In this document: in pieces, positions 1 to 6,922 of the stretch
Layout of the letters: every line of letters begins with the position of its first letter
Position numbering within the stretch: position 1 is the first letter of the stretch
Assembly (NCBI GenBank): GCA_036272735.1
Contig: DATAYF010000569.1
Coordinates: forward strand, 1-17,390
Source of the DNA: DATAYF01 sp036272735
Lineage (GTDB): Bacteria; Chloroflexota; Ktedonobacteria; Ktedonobacterales; Ktedonobacteraceae
Length of the DNA: 17,390 nucleotides
Reading direction: 5' to 3'
Program-made: the position numbers and the translations under genes
Notes under the pieces: model-generated
Told to the model about the DNA's origin: nothing
Database searches by the model: none
What the model saw: the letters and a program-made list of their open reading frames with translations, nothing else

Positions 1-312
1 ACCGTTTTCGATGCTCTGTTTTCATGGCTGCGCTGTATGCCTCTGACGCAGATACCCTTTGTGAAGGATATCCTGGTTCATACGCGATCTCGCTGATACA
101 AAGGTGGTATGCTAAAGCCATAGGAGACCAAGATTGTCGAGTTCACCTCAACACTGCTGTACCTGGGCCTGGTGCGATCTCGTTAGAGGCAACAGCAAAG
201 CGTCTACCACGTCGCTACGGCAACGTGGAGATGCGGGAGCGGAAGAGCCCGACGGCCTAAATTTTCACAGGAGCTGAAATGCAACATTGAGACTGAGAAA
301 GAGAGGTCCATC
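1..312. other. Left edge, no convincing gene
   Basis: No gene can be supported here. Frame 1 is open from the window edge to a TGA at 94-96 (ends ...FVKDILVHTRSR) and could be the last residues of a gene lying to the left, but it matches nothing I recognise. A 78-codon frame at 24-260 has no ribosome binding site and no recognisable domain. A small inverted repeat (CCACGT at 207-212, ACGTGG at 223-228) lies inside it. The ribosome binding site of the next gene (GAGAGG near 301-306) is the only functional signal I would defend. Confidence 0.4.
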
Positions 313-819
313 ATGGAGGTATTTGATGCGGTTCGCACGGTCCTGGCCGTCCGCCAATTTCAAGAGAAGCCAATTCCTAAGCCCCTTGTCCGTCAAATCG
401 TTGAAGCGGGACACGTGACTGCGAGTAGTAGAAACGGGCAACCCTGGCATTTCATCATCGTCGAGGACAAGGAGACATTGCGCAAGCTTGGCGCGCTCGT
501 CCCGACCGGCCCCTATATTGCGCATGCCCCTCTGGCGATTGTGGTTGGCATGGAACACAGCCCATACGCGGTCTCGGATGCGAGTCGGGCCATTCAATCC
601 ATGGTCCTGACCGCCTGGGCCCAAGGCATCGGCTCAAACTGGGCCGGCTTCGATAATCTCACACAGATTAATCCCGTGCTGGGTATTCCTCAGGACATCG
701 AGATCCTTGCAATCCTTCCCTTTGGCTATCCGGTCGCGGCTGTGGGCAAAGGTCGGAAGAAGCGGAAGTCTTTGGGTGAAGTCGCTCACCGTGAGCGATG
801 GAACCAACCATTTGCGTAG
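313..819 (+). CDS. Nitroreductase-family FMN oxidoreductase
   Basis: A 168-residue protein of the nitroreductase fold, cytoplasmic and expected to bind FMN and use NAD(P)H to reduce an unidentified substrate. Seen in sequence: the N-terminal family signature with basic residues (VRTVLAVRQF near residues 8-17), the P-I-P-K-P-L-V helix start, then 'ASSRNGQPWHFIIVED' (residues about 38-53), the classic FMN-contacting S-x-x-N-x-Q-P-W-x-F element, and a C-terminal 'ILPFGYPVA' segment (Gly-Tyr-Pro), typical of the family's last core strand. The length is normal for the short single-domain type. The ATG at 313 is preceded by GAGAGG at good spacing. It seems monocistronic and is followed by a strong terminator hairpin. 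The substrate cannot be read from sequence; the family includes enzymes acting on quinones, nitroaromatics and flavins. Confidence 0.88.
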   Translation: MEVFDAVRTVLAVRQFQEKPIPKPLVRQIVEAGHVTASSRNGQPWHFIIVEDKETLRKLGALVPTGPYIAHAPLAIVVGMEHSPYAVSDASRAIQSMVLTAWAQGIGSNWAGFDNLTQINPVLGIPQDIEILAILPFGYPVAAVGKGRKKRKSLGEVAHRERWNQPFA

Positions 820-846
820 GATGTTCCTCAGGAGGGATGCAGCGTT

Positions 847-890
847 GAGGAGCTTCAGGGAGGGGCATGTCCCTCCCTGAAGCTCCTCTT
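847..890. terminator. Strong hairpin terminator after the nitroreductase gene
   Basis: A perfect 18-bp inverted repeat: arms 847-864 and 871-888 around a 6-base loop (GCATGT), followed by TTAT. It lies 27 bases after the nitroreductase stop. The T-run is short, but stem length and GC content fit an intrinsic terminator on the plus strand. The symmetric stem could also act in the reverse direction. Confidence 0.75.
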
Positions 891-1130
891 ATCTAGCAGA
901 TTCGTCTGGTTTGAGTCTTGCTCGCTGGCTTATCGCCTTTTGCATCAGCGAGGCTGCGTTTGAGCCATATCCTGGCAGTAAATCAGATGGCGCAAAACCA
1001 TCGATGAAGTCGAGCAACGCCAACCCTGGCTGGTCTCAGAAATTGGCGAGGGTGGCGAAGCTTTTGCGTGAATGCTCCTCACAAGCCAATCCAGAGAGTG
1101 AGAGATCTCCCATTTCGACTCAATCTCCCT

Positions 1131-1182
1131 TTGTGAAGTATACCGTGCCGCTCTCCTTGTGAAGTATATTGTGCTCAATTTT
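1131..1182. repeat. Two-copy imperfect 26-base tandem repeat
   Basis: TTGTGAAGTATA occurs at 1131-1142 and again at 1157-1168, each followed by two variable bases and GTGC. The preceding CTC-rich bases are also similar (CTCCCT and CTCTCC). Only two units are present, with no flanking gene to explain them. Confidence 0.6.
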
Positions 1183-1206
1183 GCCACATTATGCTGCAAA
1201 GTCACA

Positions 1207-1253
1207 CATCGACATGATGGCTCGCAAAATTTCGCTGGGTATGCATGTCGATG
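1207..1253. repeat. 10-bp inverted repeat with 27-base loop
   Basis: CATCGACATG at 1207-1216 is exactly complementary to CATGTCGATG at 1244-1253. The spacing is too wide for a typical terminator and there is no T-run. It may be the end of a decayed element or chance. Confidence 0.5.
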
Positions 1254-1264
1254 ATCTACCGTAG

Positions 1265-1414
1265 TGTTTCACTCATCGTAAGAATGATGAACTGGTTCGC
1301 ATGATGTATGTTTGGCGAAGAGAACGAGCCGAACTGAGCGATCTCAAAGTCGTTGGTGTAGGACTCGAAGAGGCCTTCCTGACACTGACTAGCGATGGCA
1401 GGCGCGAAGAATAA
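1265..1414 (+). pseudogene. Possible 3' remnant of an ABC transporter ATPase gene
   Basis: The frame is open from just after a TAG (1262-1264) to TAA at 1412-1414 and reads ...LSDLKVVGVGLEEAFLTLTSDGRREE. The 'LEEAFLTLT' ending resembles the C-terminal tail of ABC-2/drug-type ATP-binding subunits, which often finish with a LE(D/E)xFLxLT motif. No Walker A, signature or Walker B motif remains, and there is no plausible start or ribosome binding site. If this reading is right, it is a leftover of a deleted gene. The match rests on about ten residues, so it could be coincidence. Confidence 0.33.
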
Positions 1415-1466
1415 TGTAGGTTCCCCAACAATATCTTCTGAGGTCACGTATAACCTCATCGGGAGT

Positions 1467-1485
1467 GGTGCGCCTACGGCGCATG
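1467..1485. terminator. Small GC-rich hairpin downstream of the lacI-type gene
   Basis: TGCGCC at 1469-1474 pairs with GGCGCA at 1478-1483 around a 3-base loop, just beyond the repressor stop on its own strand. There is no clear T-run, so it is a weak terminator candidate. Confidence 0.35.
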
Positions 1486-1490
1486 ATGTT

Positions 1491-2549
1491 TCAACTTTGC
1501 GCGAGACCTGGCAGATCGCGACGAGGCTCAGCACAGGAACTACGAATTACAAGCGAGGTGGAGAGTTCAACATGGCTTGGGATGCTTGTTTGCCCTTCGA
1601 CAAGTTGCAACAACATGTTTGCTGCCATTTTTCCCATCTCTACAAGAGGTTGGCGAATGGTCGTCAGCGGAGGCGACATCTGTGCTGCGTACATGACGTC
1701 GTCAAAGCCAATGACACTCATGGCATCAGGGATACGAATGTTGCGTTGGTACAAAGCCTGATAGACACCTGTGGCCTGGGCATCATTGCCGGTGAAGATG
1801 GCAGTGGGAGGTTCTGGCATGTCGAGCAATCTACTGGTTTGCTTGATACCGTCCCCTAGCATATAGTTGCCTTCGCAGATAAGCGCAGGATCGACAGGTA
1901 TTCCTGCCTGTTCAAGTGCTTCACGATAGCCAGCCAGGCGTGCACGCGAGGTCATCAGATGGAGGGGTCCGGTGATAATGCCAATGCGCGTATGCCCTAG
2001 CGAGATCAAGTGTTCTGTTGCTGTATAGCCACCGTGCCAGATTGTTGATCCAATCGTAGGAAAAGCGGTTGTTGGCTCATTTCTATCGCCAATAGCAATA
2101 AAAGGCACATTGTGCTCCAATAAGGCATCTGTGATCCCAACGGTTTCATATGGCAGAAGTAAAAGCACCCCGTCTGTGGATTGATCGAGCAGCCGACGTA
2201 ACCACAGACGTTCTACGGTTTCATTTTCGTTTGTAGCGAAGATGACGAGTCGATGGCCACTTTCTTCGAGGGCATCCTGAACGCCCTGTAAAATGCCAAG
2301 GTCGTATCCACCTTCCAGGCGCATCAACACCAGGTCTATCAGGCCACTTTGCCCTTTGCGTAAATGGCGTGCCGCATGATTTTGCACATAATCGTTATCT
2401 TTAATCACCTGTTGGATGCGTGCACGTGTCTCATCACCTACTCCAGGAAGGTTGTTGAGCACTTTGGAGACAGTCGTTATGGAAACGCCCGTTTTTTGGG
2501 CGATTTGCGCCATGGTAGGCCGTTTATTTTGTCTCAACTCTGTCGTCAT
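1491..2549 (-). CDS. LacI-family transcriptional repressor
   Basis: A 352-residue LacI/GalR-family regulator, cytoplasmic and DNA-binding. The N-terminal helix-turn-helix is clear: 'TMAQIAQKTGVSITTVSKVL' (residues about 12-31), then the hinge helix region with 'NHAARHLRKGQSGLIDLVL'. The rest is a periplasmic-binding-protein-like effector domain: 'GVLLLLPYE', 'VPFIAIGDRN', the usual 'HLISLGHTRIGIITGP', 'RLAGYREALEQAGI', 'PTAIFTGNDAQATGVYQAL' and 'DAMSVIGFDDV'. Length is typical. The start at 2549 has AGAGGGA a few bases upstream. It is divergent from the sugar importer, and a perfect palindrome of the LacI operator type sits at 2764-2781 near the importer promoter, so it most likely represses the importer and hydrolase genes and is released by an oligosaccharide. 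The effector is inferred from the GH87/GH31 neighbours, not shown. Confidence 0.95.
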   Translation of the reverse strand: MTTELRQNKRPTMAQIAQKTGVSITTVSKVLNNLPGVGDETRARIQQVIKDNDYVQNHAARHLRKGQSGLIDLVLMRLEGGYDLGILQGVQDALEESGHRLVIFATNENETVERLWLRRLLDQSTDGVLLLLPYETVGITDALLEHNVPFIAIGDRNEPTTAFPTIGSTIWHGGYTATEHLISLGHTRIGIITGPLHLMTSRARLAGYREALEQAGIPVDPALICEGNYMLGDGIKQTSRLLDMPEPPTAIFTGNDAQATGVYQALYQRNIRIPDAMSVIGFDDVMYAAQMSPPLTTIRQPLVEMGKMAANMLLQLVEGQTSIPSHVELSTSLVIRSSCAEPRRDLPGLAQS

Positions 2550-2593
2550 AAAGTCCCTCTTTAGGTAAAGGTTAACTTAGTTTTGTTGCGTAA

Positions 2594-2623
2594 AGCGTAG
2601 CATGTTTGGCGCTACTCTGTCAA
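2594..2623 (-). promoter_or_regulatory. Possible promoter of the lacI-type gene
   Basis: On the minus strand a perfect TTGACA (plus positions 2618-2623) is followed after 18 bases by TACGCT (2594-2599, weak -10). An inverted repeat GTAGC (2597-2601) / GCTAC (2611-2615) overlaps the spacer and could be a regulator site. The -10 match is only three of six, so confidence is low. Confidence 0.33.
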
Positions 2624-2720
2624 TTTATACTCAAGCATTGCCGTTCTTCCTGTGTGCAATTAATGTATTACGAGTAATAAAAGATATTAAAACGAATTTT
2701 TCAAAAATGCCACCCAACCA

Positions 2721-2749
2721 TTGACAATCGCACTTTTCTATGTTACTTT
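2721..2749 (+). promoter_or_regulatory. Probable promoter of the sugar importer operon
   Basis: A perfect -35 TTGACA at 2721-2726 and, after 17 bases, TACTTT at 2744-2749 as a weak -10. The 18-bp operator begins 14 bases after the -10, so a bound repressor would overlap the expected start of transcription. The arrangement supports the call more than the -10 match does. Confidence 0.5.
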
Positions 2750-2763
2750 TTCTCATAGAGAGC

Positions 2764-2781
2764 AAGGGTAACGTTACCCTT
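2764..2781. promoter_or_regulatory. Perfect 18-bp palindromic operator for the LacI-type repressor
   Basis: AAGGGTAACGTTACCCTT is an exact palindrome with a central CG, the hallmark of LacI/GalR-family operators. It lies between the divergent repressor and importer genes, directly downstream of a TTGACA promoter. Binding by the adjacent repressor is inferred from symmetry and position. I found no second exact copy upstream of the GH87-like or GH31 genes. Confidence 0.8.
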
Positions 2782-3219
2782 AACGTATTTCTCAACGATA
2801 GAGAGGAAACCAGCCACAGCGAAAGGCATACAGTTGATGTGCTCTATGCGCCTATGGCTTTCTCTTGTAGTATATGCGCAGTAGCAGTATCCCCTCAAGG
2901 GGGTAGCATGACGCTGGCATATATCTCTGGGTGTTGGATACCAGTACCATCATTGGGGAGGACGACAAGCTATGATGCTGATTGTTTCTTGGTATTCACT
3001 CTGCGGTCATCGCAAATATTTTCTATGCTCCTGGGATACGTTGATCCACACATTCACCTGAATTTATAGGTAGTTCACAATTGATGACCTGGCTACCTTC
3101 TACAGTTTCCCATTTTCTTTGAGCCGTGCTCTTCTCCTTAGTGATGCACTGATATGGCTATGTTGTCATGTCGGCAAGTGGTACTCATAACATGACGTCA
3201 GTAACTCATGCTTTTTTTC
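2782..3219 (+). other. Long untranslated leader of the importer operon
   Basis: About 450 bases separate the operator from the binding-protein start. A 109-codon frame (2740-3069) crosses the operator, has no ribosome binding site and looks non-coding. A small hairpin with CCCC and GGGG arms lies near 2891-2904. I recognise no riboswitch or attenuator. Confidence 0.4.
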
Positions 3220-3233
3220 AAGGAGGCTTTATC

Positions 3234-4619
3234 ATGGATAAGATACCCGCATTCGCATCCTCTTTTGATCGTCGCAGTTTTCTTCGCTATTCTGCCGCTT
3301 TCGGTGCCGGACTGGCTAGTCTGGAGGCACTTGTAGCATGCAATTCCACGAGCACTAGCAATGGTTCTTCCGGTTCGGTGACCGCTACCGTCAATTCGCT
3401 GCCAGCTTCTAATGAGGCCGCTTCCATCAAAGAATTTAACGATACGATTAAGGCTTTTGAAAAAGCATATCCAGGTGAAAAGGTTGTGGGTAAGAACGAT
3501 CCATATGATCCCACAACGTATTTCGCCAAACTTGCTGCTAATCAGGCCGAAGATGGTGTCGAGAGCTATTTTACCGAGCCGCCTCTCCTTATTCAGAAGC
3601 ATGCAGCTGCCGACATTACCAGCCTGGCAAAGAAATGGCAGTATTTTAGCAGCTATGATCCTAGCATCAAGTCGATTATCACTGACCCTGTTACCGGTAA
3701 GGTGTATGGCTTGCCGGTGAATGGATATGCCATGACGCTCTGGTATAATCGCAAGTTGTTCTCTGCCGCAGGACTTGACCCAGATAAGCCCCCGACAACC
3801 TGGGAGGAGTTTCGCGGCTACGCCAAGCAATTGAAGAGTTCATCCGTGGCTGGCTATGCTGAGACAAGTTCACAGAACCAGGGCGGCTGGCACTTTACGA
3901 ACTGGATGTATACAGCCGGTGGTGATATGGAGTCCGCCGATGGGAAGAAGGCGCTTTTCAACAGTGATAAGGGAGTAAGCGTTCTTCAGATGCTCAAAGA
4001 AATGCGCTTTACGGATCTCTCCACAACCAAGCAGCAGTTGTATACGCAGGACCAGCTGCTACAACTGTTAGCGACGAACAAAGTTGCGATGGTTGTCATG
4101 GCCCCTGATTCGATGACCAGCTTCAAGTTCCAGTTTCAGGCCAATCTGGACAACTATAGTATCAGTCCTATGCCGCAGCATGGGGGCAATGCCGCGCTCA
4201 CCGGTGGCAACGTGTATATATTCAATCCCAAGTCATCACAGGCCAAGGTGAAGGCCGCATTCGATTATGCGGTTTACGCTAATTTTGATCTGAACGTTAT
4301 TGAGACACTGTATAAAAGCGCGAACTCGAATGGTCGCCTGGTGGGACTGCCAGTAAACGTGATCTTTGTGGGAGATTTCCAGCGGAAACTGACCGCACTT
4401 GGCAATCAGTATGCCAATGTCCCTGTCCAGAACTATAAGCCTTTTACTTCCTCGAACCTGAAATTGCGTGCCGAACCACGGTCTCAGACGCAAAAAATGT
4501 ATGCGCAACTGGACTCTGCTATGCAGGCGGTATTAACCAATCCGAATGCTGATCCACAGAAGTTGTTAGATCAGGCCGCTCAGCAAGTTCAACAACTTCT
4601 CGATCAGTCAGCCTCCTAA
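3234..4619 (+). CDS. Sugar ABC transporter substrate-binding lipoprotein (family 1), Tat-type signal
   Basis: A 461-residue extracellular solute-binding protein that captures sugar oligomers for the two permeases downstream. The start at 3234 is set by a strong AAGGAGG (3220-3226) seven bases upstream; an in-frame start at 3168 lacks one. The N-terminus has a twin-arginine motif (DRRSFLRYSA, residues 12-21), a hydrophobic stretch and a lipobox LVAC with Cys36, so export as a folded lipoprotein is predicted. After a Ser/Thr/Asn-rich linker the family-1 fold follows: 'IKEFNDTIKAFEKAYPGEKV', 'DITSLAKKW', 'GKVYGLPVNGYAMTLWYNRKLF' with 'PPTTWEEF', and the aromatic-rich 'GGWHFTNWMYTAGGDM', typical of sugar binders. 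It is first in the operon and is followed by an intercistronic stem-loop, which often lets the binding protein be made in excess. The exact ligand is unknown; alpha-glucan oligosaccharides are inferred from neighbours. Confidence 0.93.
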   Translation: MDKIPAFASSFDRRSFLRYSAAFGAGLASLEALVACNSTSTSNGSSGSVTATVNSLPASNEAASIKEFNDTIKAFEKAYPGEKVVGKNDPYDPTTYFAKLAANQAEDGVESYFTEPPLLIQKHAAADITSLAKKWQYFSSYDPSIKSIITDPVTGKVYGLPVNGYAMTLWYNRKLFSAAGLDPDKPPTTWEEFRGYAKQLKSSSVAGYAETSSQNQGGWHFTNWMYTAGGDMESADGKKALFNSDKGVSVLQMLKEMRFTDLSTTKQQLYTQDQLLQLLATNKVAMVVMAPDSMTSFKFQFQANLDNYSISPMPQHGGNAALTGGNVYIFNPKSSQAKVKAAFDYAVYANFDLNVIETLYKSANSNGRLVGLPVNVIFVGDFQRKLTALGNQYANVPVQNYKPFTSSNLKLRAEPRSQTQKMYAQLDSAMQAVLTNPNADPQKLLDQAAQQVQQLLDQSAS

Positions 4620-4628
4620 GGATGTATT

Positions 4629-4672
4629 AAGAGGAGAAGAGACGATCCGGTTCATCTACCTCTTCTCCTCTT
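4629..4672 (+). promoter_or_regulatory. Intercistronic 13-bp stem-loop between binding protein and permease genes
   Basis: AAGAGGAGAAGAG (4629-4641) is exactly complementary to CTCTTCTCCTCTT (4660-4672), with an 18-base loop. It starts 10 bases after the binding-protein stop and lacks a T-run. Such stem-loops after binding-protein genes commonly stabilise the upstream mRNA or partly end transcription. The left arm is purine-rich and contains GAGGAG. Confidence 0.7.
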
Positions 4673-4703
4673 GATTACATCTGCCTTGTTAAAGGAGATT
4701 TCA

Positions 4704-5666
4704 ATGGAACTGCACTCGTCCTCTGTCGCGAGGCGTGGGTTTTCGTTAGCACTGCCACGAGGTACGACACTCCATGGGCGTGGAAAGAAGATTCAGCATG
4801 CTCTTCAGCGGAGTTGGAGCGGATATCTCTTTTTATTGCCAGCCCTGGTAATTTTTGCCCTCTTTGTCTGGTATCCGATCGTGCTGGGCTTGATAATGAG
4901 TTTTCAAAGTATCGATATGATCAATCCTCCAACCTGGGTGGGATGGTTAAACTATCATCACGTGCTTTCTGATCCTCTCTTCCCCACTGCTGTGCGTAAT
5001 ACGCTGGCATTTACCATCTATGCATTGCTCTTTGGCTACTGTATTCCCATTATTCTGGCATTGCTGATCAATGAGATGCGCCACTGGAAAGGTTTTTTTC
5101 GCCTGGCATTCTATTTGCCTGTGATGCTCCCTCCTATCGTCACAGTTTTTCTCTGGCGCTGGATCTATAACCCCGATTCGGGTTTGCTGAACTCGCTGTT
5201 GCAACTGGTGCGTCTTCCTGGTGGTCTCTGGCTAGAGAATCCGGCGACTGCGCTTCCTTCGCTGGTCGTGGTGGCGACATGGAGTGCCGCTGGCTCAACG
5301 ATCTTGATCTACCTGGCGGCTCTACAGGGCGTGCCAGCTTCCTATTACGAAGCGGCCGAGATCGATGGGGCGAACCTCTGGCGTCGGCTCTGGCATATTA
5401 CACTGCCAGCTATTCGTCCGGTGATGTTGCTGATGCTTATTTTGCAGCTTGTTAATACAATGCAGGTTTTTGTAGAGCCGTTCACGATTACCAGCGGTGG
5501 TCCGCAAAATGCGACCATGTCTGTTCTGTTAATGATCTATAACTATGCGTTTCAACAAGGCGATTTTGGTAGCGCAAGCGCGTTAGGGATGCTGCTGTTC
5601 CTGGTATTGGCGATCTTTGCGCTGATCTATATGCGTTTGACGCGCAATTTGATGCAAGGAGAATAA
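4704..5666 (+). CDS. Sugar ABC transporter permease, MalF/UgpA-like
   Basis: A 320-residue inner-membrane permease of the carbohydrate uptake (CUT1) type. The start at ATG 4704 follows AAAGGAG (4691-4697) at six bases; an earlier in-frame codon has no such site. After a basic cytoplasmic N-terminus come six hydrophobic segments, the first being 'YLFLLPALVIFALFVWYPIV'. The ABC permease EAA loop is clear at residues 216-237 (EAAEIDGANLWRRLWHITLP...), which docks on the ATPase. The ending 'LVLAIFALIYMRLTR' is typical of MalF-like subunits. It pairs with the next gene six bases downstream. No ATP-binding subunit is encoded in the window, so a shared MsiK-like ATPase elsewhere is likely. Confidence 0.94.
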   Translation: MELHSSSVARRGFSLALPRGTTLHGRGKKIQHALQRSWSGYLFLLPALVIFALFVWYPIVLGLIMSFQSIDMINPPTWVGWLNYHHVLSDPLFPTAVRNTLAFTIYALLFGYCIPIILALLINEMRHWKGFFRLAFYLPVMLPPIVTVFLWRWIYNPDSGLLNSLLQLVRLPGGLWLENPATALPSLVVVATWSAAGSTILIYLAALQGVPASYYEAAEIDGANLWRRLWHITLPAIRPVMLLMLILQLVNTMQVFVEPFTITSGGPQNATMSVLLMIYNYAFQQGDFGSASALGMLLFLVLAIFALIYMRLTRNLMQGE

Positions 5667-5672
5667 GAGACG

Positions 5673-6656
5673 ATGGCTTTGCAAGTGAAAAGTCGTGAGT
5701 TGGCGCAAGGGCAAGAAACTCCTCTCTCGCCTCAGCAGAGGCGTCGTTGGCTTCGCCGTTCCCAATTTGAAGAGTCGAACGAGCGATCGCTTGTCTCTCC
5801 GCTCACGCTGCGTCATCCTGGACCGCGTGTTATCTACTGGCTGGTGTTTGCCTTCTTGGTCCTTTTTACGCTGGTATCGTTGGGGCCTGTGTATTGGATG
5901 TTTAGCGGTGGCCTCAAATCGAGCACCGAAATTTTTCAAACACCGCCGACCTTCTGGCCGCAACATCCCCAATGGAGCAACTTTGTCCAGGCCTGGAGTG
6001 TGATGAGTTTACCTCTCTACTTTATCAATACACTGATCCTGGCTGCTGGCGCTGTCGTTTTACAAATTTTGGTCTCTGCAACGGCTGCCTACGCACTTTC
6101 GAAGTTGCGGCCTGCCGGAGGTGGCTTCATTCAATTTTGCTTCTTCAGCACGTTAATGGTTCCACCGGTTGCTTACCTGATTCCCCAGTTTGTCAATATC
6201 AATGATCTGCCGTTTATCCATGTTTCATTATTCAATTCCTGGGCTGGCGTCTGGTTGCCCGAAGCCGCGAATGCCTTTAACATTTTAATCCTCAAGAGCT
6301 TTTTTGATGGTATTCCTAGTGATCTGACCGAGGCAGCGCGCCTGGATGGCGCGAGCGCCTGGCACATGTTTACGCGTATCATTGTGCCACTGTCACGGCC
6401 AGTCCTGGCGGTGGTGGCTATTTTTACCATCATTGCGTCCTGGAAGGATTTTCTCTGGCCGTTACTGGTTCTCTCTGACACCCAGGTGCAATCGCTGATG
6501 GTTGCTCTTTTTCATCAATCCCAGCCGAATGCCGGCCTGCCATTTAACTATCTGATTGCCGGGCTGGCCCTCGCCAGCATTCCGCCGATTGTGCTTTTCC
6601 TGATCTTTCAGAAACAGATTATTCGCGGCATCAATTTGACCGGTCTGAAAGGGTAG
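5673..6656 (+). CDS. Sugar ABC transporter permease, MalG/UgpE-like
   Basis: A 327-residue inner-membrane permease, the second half of the importer channel. It begins six bases after the previous stop, and its ribosome binding site AAGGAG (5656-5661) lies inside the end of the upstream gene, which indicates coupled translation. The long basic N-terminus (about 45 residues) precedes the first membrane segment 'VIYWLVFAFLVLFTLVSLGPVYWMF' and the characteristic 'SLGPVYWMFSGGLKSSTEIF'. The EAA loop is at residues 220-241 (EAARLDGASAWHMFTRIIVP...). The C-terminus 'FLIFQKQIIRGINLTGLKG' is the standard ending of MalG-like proteins (…G.G.tGaVKG). No strong terminator follows, so some readthrough into the GH87-like gene is possible. 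Confidence 0.94.
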   Translation: MALQVKSRELAQGQETPLSPQQRRRWLRRSQFEESNERSLVSPLTLRHPGPRVIYWLVFAFLVLFTLVSLGPVYWMFSGGLKSSTEIFQTPPTFWPQHPQWSNFVQAWSVMSLPLYFINTLILAAGAVVLQILVSATAAYALSKLRPAGGGFIQFCFFSTLMVPPVAYLIPQFVNINDLPFIHVSLFNSWAGVWLPEAANAFNILILKSFFDGIPSDLTEAARLDGASAWHMFTRIIVPLSRPVLAVVAIFTIIASWKDFLWPLLVLSDTQVQSLMVALFHQSQPNAGLPFNYLIAGLALASIPPIVLFLIFQKQIIRGINLTGLKG

Positions 6657-6831
6657 ATCACCTGTGGAAGAAACAATTCCGCTATGCAAGATGCATTTGT
6701 ATCAATAGATGGGTCTTGTTCGAAGGTATAATTCTACATCTAGATGAAAGGGGGTATAGACAAACATTCAGGTAAATTCAATGCTGTCATCGGGTGCGCC
6801 TCGTAATTAAACCCTGGCGTCATGATATACA

Positions 6832-6859
6832 TTGATCAGCTATTACATCGTGGTACAAT
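6832..6859 (+). promoter_or_regulatory. Probable promoter of the GH87-like hydrolase gene
   Basis: TTGATC (6832-6837), a 16-base spacer and TACAAT (6854-6859, five of six). Transcription would start about 55-60 bases before the ATG. An inverted repeat ATACCG (6863-6868) / CGGTAT (6882-6887) lies at the expected start and could be a regulator site; it does not match the 2764-2781 palindrome. A lone TATAAT at 6727-6732 has no fitting -35. Confidence 0.45.
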
Positions 6860-6922
6860 GCTATACCGTCTGGCAGGCTAGCGGTATGGTGTGGATTAGA
6901 AGCCTGGAAAGGAATTTGCACG

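Larger units (their letters stand above)
891..1264. other. Gene-poor stretch with small repeats
   Basis: No supported coding region. It holds an imperfect 26-base tandem repeat (1131-1182) and a 10-bp inverted repeat (1207-1216 with 1244-1253). A short frame starting at ATG 1214 ends at TAG 1262-1264 and is in register with the possible ABC ATPase tail that follows, so this may be decayed coding DNA. Confidence 0.4.

Noticed and set aside
24..260. 78-codon frame at the left edge
   Set aside because: No ribosome binding site or recognisable domain; composition looks random.
2740..3069. 109-codon plus-strand frame in the importer leader
   Set aside because: It begins inside the promoter and crosses the operator, has no ribosome binding site, and resembles no protein family.
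3198..3830. 210-codon minus-strand frame inside the binding-protein gene
   Set aside because: Shadow of a well-supported gene with clear signal peptide and domain structure on the plus strand.
6721..6740. Perfect TATAAT at 6727-6732 as promoter of the GH87-like gene
   Set aside because: No -35-like hexamer at 15-19 bases upstream and no TGN extension; the TTGATC-16-TACAAT pair closer to the gene fits better.
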